Assembly: GCA_038049695.1 (NCBI GenBank)
Contig: CP142461.1
Span: 30,821,001 to 30,885,000 of the forward strand
Length of the DNA: 64,000 bases
DNA from: Cinnamomum chago
Lineage: Eukaryota > Streptophyta > Magnoliopsida > Laurales > Lauraceae
Reading direction: 5' to 3'
Shown: positions 60,701 through 64,000 of the stretch, piece by piece
Position numbering within the stretch: the first letter of the stretch is position 1
Layout of the letters: each line of letters opens with the position of its first letter
Notes under the pieces: generated by a model
Database searches by the model: none
Seen by the model: the letters and a program-made list of their open reading frames with translations, nothing else
Told to the model about the DNA's origin: nothing
Program-made: the position numbers and the translations under genes

Positions 60701-62005
60701 TATTTGCATTGGCATCGCTACATTTAGGTTGAAATGTGATGCCTTACACTCTTATTAAACTTCTGTGGCTCCTACTCAGAACAATAAATAAGTCCACAGT
60801 TCATGGTTTTAAAATTTAAAATCAATCAATTTACTTGATTTCGGAGGTCGGTAATGCCATACGTCGCCTTTGTAGTCTGTCATAGTAACCTACATGAATA
60901 CTTCTTGTGATCAGCTGGCTCAACTAATACTCATTGGTAGGCCAAATCACTTTGGTAGATGCCAAAGCTTATGTACATAATATCCATAAATCTGCTTACA
61001 TATGCATTAGAAGCTTGAGAGAAGAAAATATTTTAATTTTATTGAACAGCCAATCTTAAATGAGAAAAACATCATGGCAGAATCAAGTTCATAGATGTTG
61101 AGAGGGTAAAATGCCTAGTACTTTTCGCTTGTGAGCTATGATACCCAGATGCAACATGGATACAGCAGGGACACCATGGATATTGCACGGACACGGATTT
61201 TACACAAAAAGAGACGTATTGAATACGATTTGACATGATATTTGCCTGTTTTGAAGTATCCATGTATCATAGCTTGTGAGATGTTTTCTCCAACATATGG
61301 CACACTAAACAAGAGCCTGTAGCACAAATGGAAGGTGCTCAGTGTCACAGCCATGAGGTTGTGGGTTCAAGTCATCTTACCAAAAGAAAAAAGGCCACAC
61401 AGCCATGCTATTATAGAAACTGGGTATTGGACTATTTCTTTGAAATCGACTGAGCTGTAATCATGGATTTTCCTAGTTGCTATTACAGAGCTGGTAACAT
61501 TACTTTTATCAATGGGTTATATTGATCTTTTTTGCATGATAACTCTATTCCGATTTTTGTTTACATATGTTGATGGATTTAGAATTGCAAACATCCTGTA
61601 TTTATTACTCTATGTATGATTTCTCACCATGAACTGGTCATGTTGCAGAACACAAATCACAGCCTTGTTGCCCGTTTCTTTCATCTTCCCTTGTCTCTCA
61701 GAAAGGCATCCCTGGATTATAACAGTAAGAGTTTACAACTTATTAATAGATGTTATGGGCTACAGATAGTTTAGTTGCTTTAGTTGTAGCTGTATGGCCC
61801 ATATCTTCTGTCACGATGATCTTCTTTCAGAAGTTCACTTTAATTGTTTTCTATACTTTATATTTTATCTCCTGTGACAGGTACATTGCCTTTCCCATGC
61901 CAAAGATCTCTTTTTACACTGTCAACGGCCATGTTGATATTTGTGGCAAGAAGTTATCAGATCCCTGAGTTGAATGACTTTGTCAAATCACACACTTCTA
62001 TGGAT
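33616..62005 (+). CDS. SRL2: EFR3-family protein, SEMI-ROLLED LEAF 2-like (3' end outside window)
   Basis: Fourteen exons splice into 735 codons without a stop, all with GT-AG borders: 33616-33750, 37459-37533, 37635-37750, 41083-41197, 43235-43357, 43498-43545, 44659-44858, 48804-49000, 50777-51060, 55409-55558, 56880-57290, 58081-58230, 61649-61724 and 61881-62005. Plant members have about 1,000 residues, so roughly a quarter is missing on the right. The family is helical (ARM/HEAT-like). Diagnostic blocks are [20 protein letters not shown] (19-38), [73 protein letters not shown] and LLSAFWVQA. Plant EFR3 proteins bind the plasma membrane through acylated N-terminal cysteines and anchor the PI4K-alpha1 complex; C12, C18 and C19 are candidates here. 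Rice SRL2 affects leaf rolling. The SRL2 rather than EFOP assignment is from remembered sequence. Confidence 0.92.
34543..35268 (+). mobile_element. TRIM-like or shrunken copia element in SRL2 intron 1
   Basis: Two diverged terminal repeats, 34543-34672 and 35105-35268, share GGTTAGAGAGGA, TGATTCCTTATCCTATT and AAATTGAGATGAGTT, and both end AAAATTCC.CA. Right after the first is TGGTGTTAGAGCCATGGC, a decayed primer-binding site of the Met-tRNA type (TGGTATCAGAGC). Right before the second is TTGTGGGAGGG, a polypurine tract. The first repeat has lost about 34 bp. No coding frame is left and no target duplication is clear. Confidence 0.7.
35690..36765 (+). pseudogene. RTE LINE C-terminus and 3' end, split by an insertion
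   Basis: The first part (35695-35850) translates [20 protein letters not shown] and [20 protein letters not shown], the end of an RTE polyprotein. The last part (about 36585-36765) gives [13 protein letters not shown] and [24 protein letters not shown] sequence, then AAGGCTTTGATGATGATG. Between them lie about 600 bp of foreign DNA, including CTAGAA repeats, a duplicated GAAACTTTCTAAAATTGATA and the dispersed repeat 36345-36460. Confidence 0.75.
36345..36460 (-). repeat. Dispersed repeat, inverted relative to 29155-29275
   Basis: Reverse complement of this stretch aligns with 29155-29275 through CCCACATCGCC, GGCTTCATATATA and AGCTTAAG. It sits within the insertion that splits the RTE fragment. 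Confidence 0.6.
37459..37533 (+). CDS. SRL2: SRL2-like exon 2
   Basis: Residues 46-70, [20 protein letters not shown] and IRVPK. Acceptor TTTGCAG, donor AAG|GTGGTT. Intron 2 is only 101 bp. Confidence 0.93.
37635..37750 (+). CDS. SRL2: SRL2-like exon 3
   Basis: Residues 71-108 plus two bases: [20 protein letters not shown] and the helix ending LLCMCKEQ. Acceptor GAATAG, donor AT|GTAAGT. Confidence 0.93.
38415..38830 (-). pseudogene. L1-type LINE RNase H remnant and 3' end (intron 3)
   Basis: On the minus strand a short match [14 protein letters not shown] resembles the end of the RNase H domain of plant L1 elements. It is followed by a stop-ridden stretch and a 3' UTR ending TTTAATATAAGTTAACATTC and an A/T-rich tail. 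The AAGTTA.CATT ending is shared with the very short LINE ends at 40441 and 44886. Confidence 0.6.
39030..39540. other. Possible LTR fragment in intron 3
   Basis: A composition change marks this stretch: TATATA-containing sequence, then a segment rich in TTGGGCTTGG and GGGCCC words unlike the surrounding intron. It may be part of an LTR. I could not find a second copy or ends. Confidence 0.3.
40163..40251 (+). mobile_element. Short SINE (89 bp) with 10-bp target duplication
   Basis: GACAAGAGCCTGTAACATAG, GGAAGGTGCTCA, CCATGAGACTGAGGGTTTGA and GTCAT in order match the element at 61307-61391. GGGTTTGAGTC is a box-B-like motif. Flanked by perfect GATAAGATGT copies (40153-40162 and 40252-40261). 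Lies in SRL2 intron 3. Confidence 0.82.
40441..40517 (+). mobile_element. 77-bp truncated L1 3' end
   Basis: GTCCTTGCTTCTAATAAAAT then TAAGTTACCATTC and an A/G-rich tail to 40517, between perfect GAATACCATT copies (40431-40440 and 40518-40527). The AGTTACCATT(A)n ending matches the element at 44886. Intron 3. Confidence 0.82.
41083..41197 (+). CDS. SRL2: SRL2-like exon 4
   Basis: Residues 109-147: [20 protein letters not shown] then [17 protein letters not shown]. Acceptor GAACAG, donor CAG|GTGAGC. Confidence 0.93.
42044..42235 (-). mobile_element. 192-bp truncated L1 3' end
   Basis: Minus-strand sequence ends TTTTTAATACAAGTTATCATTTC and an A-run (T at 42048-42057), typical of plant L1 3' ends. 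Flanks share GGCAAGC (42037-42043 and 42236-42242). Inserted antisense in SRL2 intron 4. Confidence 0.78.
42779..42909. mobile_element. MITE family A, copy 1 (131 bp), intron 4
   Basis: Ends CTATGATGC and GCATCATAG are inverted repeats. Perfect 8-bp flanks GTTTGGAG lie at 42771-42778 and 42910-42917. The interior GTAAAATCCATGTCCTT is shared with the copy at 60514. Confidence 0.9.
43235..43357 (+). CDS. SRL2: SRL2-like exon 5
   Basis: Residues 148-188: [16 protein letters not shown] then [12 protein letters not shown]. Two acceptors four bases apart (GAGCAG and GCAG) compete; only the first keeps the frame. Donor ATG|GTACTT. Confidence 0.92.
43498..43545 (+). CDS. SRL2: SRL2-like exon 6 (48 bp)
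   Basis: Sixteen codons, [16 protein letters not shown], a conserved family block. Acceptor GTTTCAG, donor GAG|GTGGGT. So short that gene finders may miss it. Confidence 0.92.
44185..44346. repeat. 81-bp tandem duplication in intron 6
   Basis: Units 44185-44265 and 44266-44346 differ at very few positions (for example CCAAATTG versus CCGAATTG). Both contain TTTTAGCCTGTTTGGCTGAA and AATTGACTGCTATATTCTCA. Such identity means a recent event, so length may differ between plants. Confidence 0.92.
44659..44858 (+). CDS. SRL2: SRL2-like exon 7
   Basis: Residues 205-270 plus two bases. [12 protein letters not shown] is conserved; the following acidic and Ser-rich linker (HNWVDGVVK to PSMLTR) is variable in the family. 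Donor AG|GTAAAC opens the 3.9-kb intron 7. Confidence 0.92.
44886..44941 (+). mobile_element. 56-bp truncated L1 3' end
   Basis: CTATATCTTTAATAAAGTTA then CCATT and an A-rich tail, between perfect CCATTTTCT copies (44877-44885 and 44942-44950). It begins only 27 bp inside intron 7 from the exon 7 donor. Confidence 0.75.
45180..45445. repeat. Direct duplication in intron 7
   Basis: TTTGCCGCACCTTTAACGCC and TAGGTATTTTAG (about 45198) recur with few changes at about 45400, and AGGCC.CATGCCA.ATCGAG occurs at about 45261 and 45325. The spacing is not constant, so indels followed the duplication. Confidence 0.75.
45675..48247 (-). pseudogene. RTE-type LINE, 5'-truncated, antisense in intron 7
   Basis: From right to left on the minus strand: endonuclease ([34 protein letters not shown]), a linker domain ([20 protein letters not shown]), reverse transcriptase ([47 protein letters not shown] with the ADD active site, [14 protein letters not shown]), and a C-terminus ([26 protein letters not shown]). 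Stops and frameshifts break it into at least five frames. The 3' end is an (ATG)n(AGG)n tail rather than poly(A), as in RTE. GATGATGGATTAATC (45660-45674) and GATGATGGATTGATC (48248-48262) form a 15-bp target duplication with one mismatch, and the right-hand copy touches the exact point where endonuclease homology starts. Confidence 0.9.
48804..49000 (+). CDS. SRL2: SRL2-like exon 8
   Basis: Residues 271-336 plus one base: [40 protein letters not shown], and [19 protein letters not shown]. Acceptor GCTGCAG, donor CCAG|GTGTGT. Confidence 0.93.
50777..51060 (+). CDS. SRL2: SRL2-like exon 9
   Basis: Residues 337-431: [72 protein letters not shown]. Acceptor TTTCAG, donor GGG|GTAAGG. Confidence 0.93.
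51577..52925 (+). pseudogene. Ty1/copia element with large deletions (intron 9)
   Basis: A partial first LTR (51577-51680) matches the 3' LTR (52706 onwards) through GTAATTCT, AATATTGGAAA and TATAATAAA.TATG. Between are broken frames of copia reverse transcriptase ([35 protein letters not shown]) and RNase H ([24 protein letters not shown]), then the terminal [18 protein letters not shown] and [10 protein letters not shown]. The polypurine tract TTGAGGGGG (52697-52705) precedes the TGTGCTAAGA start of the 3' LTR. Gag, protease and integrase are missing. The right end of the LTR near 52925 is approximate, next to a C-run at 52939-52954. Confidence 0.85.
53270..55400. other. Rest of intron 9, no defined element
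   Basis: Contains a long T-run (54237-54259), and a TTGG.ATGCATTCA.GTGGG block seen at both about 53140 and 54617. No coding homology. Confidence 0.45.
55409..55558 (+). CDS. SRL2: SRL2-like exon 10
   Basis: Residues 432-481: [19 protein letters not shown] then [20 protein letters not shown]. Acceptor TATTAG, donor CAG|GTGAGA. Confidence 0.92.
56240..56640 (-). pseudogene. RTE reverse transcriptase fragment (intron 10)
   Basis: Minus-strand pieces follow the RTE reverse transcriptase in order: [40 protein letters not shown] (the GLHQGSALSPYLFALVMD block with changes), then shifted frames with VRQESER and [12 protein letters not shown]. The FADD active site is gone. No ends found. Confidence 0.75.
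56880..57290 (+). CDS. SRL2: SRL2-like exon 11, the largest
   Basis: Residues 482-618: [20 protein letters not shown] and [14 protein letters not shown], then a linker with the alternating VSASASASA stretch, the charged [10 protein letters not shown] and a DDxxxx-free acidic segment before [19 protein letters not shown]. Acceptor CTACAG, donor ACG|GTGAGT. Confidence 0.92.
58081..58230 (+). CDS. SRL2: SRL2-like exon 12
   Basis: Residues 619-668: [50 protein letters not shown]. Acceptor ATTACAG, donor AAG|GTAAAC. Starts the 3.4-kb, transposon-rich intron 12. Confidence 0.93.
58305..59246. mobile_element. Mutator-like non-autonomous element, copy 2 (intron 12)
   Basis: AATGGTTTAAAATATCGGTC at the left and GACCGAGATTTTAAACCAT at the right are inverted. 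Flanks are GGTGATGAG on both sides (58296-58304 and 59247-59255), 9 bp, perfect. It matches 26689-27643 for most of its length, with the same GGCCGATAT-rich ends. It starts only 74 bp after the exon 12 donor. Confidence 0.88.
59459..60273. mobile_element. Possible Mutator-like element (intron 12)
   Basis: Left end GTTTTCAAAATCAGAATCG and reversed right end AGCATAATGATCAAAATCC share the TCAAAATC core. Flanks CTCGAGCATA (59449-59458) and CTTGAGTATA (60274-60283) are a 10-bp duplication with two mismatches. ATCGTAGGATTT recurs inside at about 59516, 60134 and 60248. Older and less certain than the element just left of it. Confidence 0.5.
60514..60652. mobile_element. MITE family A, copy 2 (139 bp), intron 12
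   Basis: Ends CTATGATGC and GCACCATAG; flanks TTCCATGC (60506-60513) and TTCCATAC (60653-60660), 8 bp with one mismatch. Shares GTGTAAAATCCATGTCCTT and the CGTATC words with copy 1, in the same orientation. Confidence 0.88.
61136..61272. mobile_element. MITE family A, copy 3 (137 bp), intron 12, inverted
   Basis: Ends CTATGATAC and GTATCATAG; perfect flanks CTTGTGAG (61128-61135 and 61273-61280). Reverse complement aligns with copies 1 and 2 (CATGGATACTTCAAAA, GTGTAAAATCCGTGTCC). Confidence 0.9.
61307..61391 (+). mobile_element. Short SINE, second copy (intron 12)
   Basis: AACAAGAGCCTGTAGCACAA, GGAAGGTGCTCAGTGTCACA and CCATGAGGTTGTGGGTTCAA match 40163-40251. Box B GGGTTCAAGTC is better kept here. 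Ends in an A-rich tail. Flanks GGCACAC and GGCCACAC are only an approximate duplication. Confidence 0.75.
61649..61724 (+). CDS. SRL2: SRL2-like exon 13
   Basis: Residues 669-693 plus one base: [20 protein letters not shown] then SLDYN. Acceptor TTGCAG, donor AACA|GTAAGA. Confidence 0.92.
61881..62005 (+). CDS. SRL2: SRL2-like exon 14, last one in the window
   Basis: Residues 694-735: [20 protein letters not shown] then [20 protein letters not shown]. The acceptor GTGACAG just before GTACATTG is the one that keeps the family reading frame. Donor GAT|GTGAGT. The next exon is not found before 64000, so intron 14 exceeds 1.99 kb. Confidence 0.92.
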
Positions 62006-62159
62006 GTGAGTCTCTGAAATTGTGATTTTCTTCTGCTTCTTCCTATCTAACAAGAAGATTCTGATTTTGGCAATGTCATATATGCATTCTAGAAAGCTCA
62101 CGCGCGCTTGCACTCACTGTGCTGAAGCCATATGAAACTTCCTAGATAAGATATGTACT

Positions 62160-62444
62160 TTGTGGATGTACATGTGCATACAACTCTAGCCATATACCTG
62201 CCCATGAAAGGAGCAAACTGCATGCAACTCTGGTGTTTTCTATGCTCTTTATAGTTTGTACAAGGGAGCATATAGCTTACATGTGTATGCACACTAATTA
62301 TGCCTGACTACGTAAAATCTTACAGCACGCATGTGTGGATGTACTTGTGCACATTACTCAATAGCCATATTCCCATCCATACAAGGAGCAAAATGCATGT
62401 GTTCAACTAAGTAATGGCGCCTTTTATGTTCATAGTTTGAATCG
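62160..62444. repeat. Diverged direct duplication in intron 14
   Basis: TGTGGATGTAC.TGTGCA, AGCCATAT.CC, AAGGAGCAAA.TGCATG and ATAGTTTG occur in the same order at 62160-62262 and 62334-62444. Many differences; an old duplication. Confidence 0.7.
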
Positions 62445-62452
62445 GGACTATG

Positions 62453-63765
62453 AATTCCAAGAAATCTAGAATATTCAGAAAGTAAAAATAAAGAATAGTG
62501 AGAGAAGTATTAGAGAGAGATGACTAAAAAGTTTGATTCAAATTAGGGCTGGCATCGAGAATGGGGCCCGACCATCAAACCAGTGTGTTTATATACCCCC
62601 TGAAGTTGTTCAGAATTACAAAAAAGTCCCTGCACGATTATAAAATTACAGAAGAGTCACTGGATGAATTTCATCATTCCTCCTCAAATTGTTGCATAAA
62701 TATTTACTATCCTCAGCTTGGTGAAAACACCAGATTGCTTCCATTTTGGAAAAACTTTTGTAGGAAAATCTGCTACTTGGATCTTTATTCCGTGTTTATT
62801 CCAGTTGCATCTCTTTTTTCCAGTACTTTCTCACAAATAAAATTTTCTACTTGATCTTTAGTGCTTTCATGATACTTTGGATTTGAAGCAATATGAATGG
62901 TTGTTGTTTTATCGTAGTTAGAATTATAGGACCATCTCCTGAAGTCCTAGTTATTTAGGTCAAGTTTTGAACCAATGTGTCATTGTCAATACTCTGCCTT
63001 TGAACTGGACCAAGAACCATCATTTTTTTTTTTTTTTTAATGATACAATAGTACAACCAATCAAGGTAAGATAACTTTAGCAAACCTTCTATTGCTTTTG
63101 ACCCTCTGCCAATCTGCATCAGTAAAAGCCTCTATATTAAAGTGACCATGACATGCATAAAATATACATTTTTCTTGGAGAACGTTTAACTACCTTAAAT
63201 TTTAATTAACAACATCAAATGTCCTTTAATAGCATTTCCTGGTTGGTTTTGTTTTTTTTTTTTCAATTGATCTATTAACCTAAAGTGACCCTGTATTCTG
63301 CCAAGTTTGTAAGGATTTTAAGTCGGGGTCCCATGAGAATTCAGGCTTCTAGTACTGTTAATAAATGCATTGACTTGAGGTGAATTTGTTTAATAGAAAA
63401 ATTATAAATATTGTTATACTCTGCTAGAAGAATATGGAGAAACAGGATGGGACAAGGCTTTGATGATGATGATGTTATATTCTGCTAGAATCGCTATTGG
63501 TGGAACCAAATTTTCTAGAAATCTAGAAGAAAATTGTGAAAGAGAAGAAAAAGGAGAGAAAGGAGAAAGAAGAAAGGGATCCAAGAGAAAGCAAAGGAAA
63601 ATGTTTGAATCAAATTAGAGCTAGCGTCCAGAATAGGGCTGGGATCAGACTAGTGCAATTTGTATTTCTTAAAAATATTAATATATACATAAAGTCTCCT
63701 GAGTATTTAAAGAATTACAAAAAAGACACTGCACTATTATAAAATGACGAACCATTCCCTTGATG
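62453..63765 (-). pseudogene. Ty1/copia element, decayed, antisense in intron 14
   Basis: Two similar LTR-like regions, 62453-62676 and about 63506-63765, share TCTAGAA, GAATCAAATTAG.GCT, GAATTACAAAAAAG.C.CTGCAC and ATTATAAAAT. Between them, on the minus strand, are broken copia pieces: YLKVVKRSPRKMYIL, EAFTDADWQRVKS (RNase H), and VADFPTKVFPKWK then LRIVNIYA. A polypurine-like TTTGAGGAGGA (62688-62678) comes right before the left LTR. Most of gag-pol is lost. Confidence 0.7.
63430..63473 (+). mobile_element. 44-bp RTE 3' tail with 17-bp target duplication
   Basis: GAATATGGAGAAACAGGATG then GGACAAGGCTTTGATGATGATGAT in order, the RTE 3' end and tail, sits between GTTATACTCTGCTAGAA (63413-63429) and GTTATATTCTGCTAGAA (63474-63490). 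It is inside the copia remnant, so it came later. Confidence 0.82.
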
Positions 63766-64000
63766 AACCTCTATGGTTTGTACAGGGGAGCACTTAACAT
63801 GGTGTTGAGGAATTCAAGGTGAAGGGTTAAATCTTTATGCTAATGAAAAGAACATATACTCGTCTTCCAACCTCATCTCTAGACTCAATGTCTTCACTAA
63901 ATGTTGAGGTTATCTTGTAGTAAGTTTTGCATGGATCTTTGCTCTAGATTTTCTTGCATCTAAGGTTGGTGAGTTCTCTTAACATTAGTTTTAATCCAGC

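Noticed and set aside
1..64000. CRISPR arrays, bacterial operons or antiphage-type systems
   Set aside because: The window is plant nuclear DNA; direct repeats found are transposon duplications or tandem repeats without regular spacers.

Overview
The window is nuclear DNA of a flowering plant. The evidence is a plant-type U2 snRNA gene with the plant snRNA promoter element, a DUF26 receptor kinase and an EFR3/SRL2-type protein (the kinase family is plant-specific), long AT-rich introns with GT-AG borders, and plant transposon families (Ty1/copia, Ty3/gypsy, RTE and L1 LINEs, tRNA-derived SINEs, hAT, Mutator-like and Harbinger-like elements). Many introns are 1-4 kb and full of transposons, so the genome is probably mid-sized or large. 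I cannot name the species. Layout: 28-300 is a U2 snRNA gene on the minus strand. 645-1285 is a decayed gypsy reverse transcriptase. 4238-8778 is a complete seven-exon cysteine-rich receptor-like kinase (CRK) on the minus strand; all splice phases agree and the predicted protein has 641 residues with intact catalytic motifs. 9-33.6 kb is intergenic and made mostly of transposons and repeats: a 3.0-kb LTR-like element with TG...CA ends and a 5-bp target duplication, a hAT element, a Mutator-like element, a foldback element, two SINEs, and Harbinger-like elements. From 33616 to beyond the right edge lies an EFR3-family gene on the plus strand, closest to the SEMI-ROLLED LEAF 2 (SRL2) group. Fourteen coding exons (735 codons, one open reading frame when spliced) are spread over 28.4 kb, and the 3' end is outside the window. 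Its introns carry at least 14 transposon insertions, several with perfect target-site duplications. The three genes show no sign of working together. U2 acts in the spliceosome, the CRK is a plasma-membrane receptor kinase, and SRL2/EFR3 is a peripheral plasma-membrane scaffold, related to the anchor of phosphatidylinositol 4-kinase complexes. The most interesting unexplained content is in the repeats: a 131-139 bp MITE family present three times in SRL2 introns with 8-bp target duplications; two ~950-bp elements with 9-bp duplications; a set of 44-192 bp LINE insertions that are little more than 3' tails; and a cluster of nine GGTCGACC palindromes inside the 3-kb LTR-like element. I found no evidence of a new multi-gene system here.
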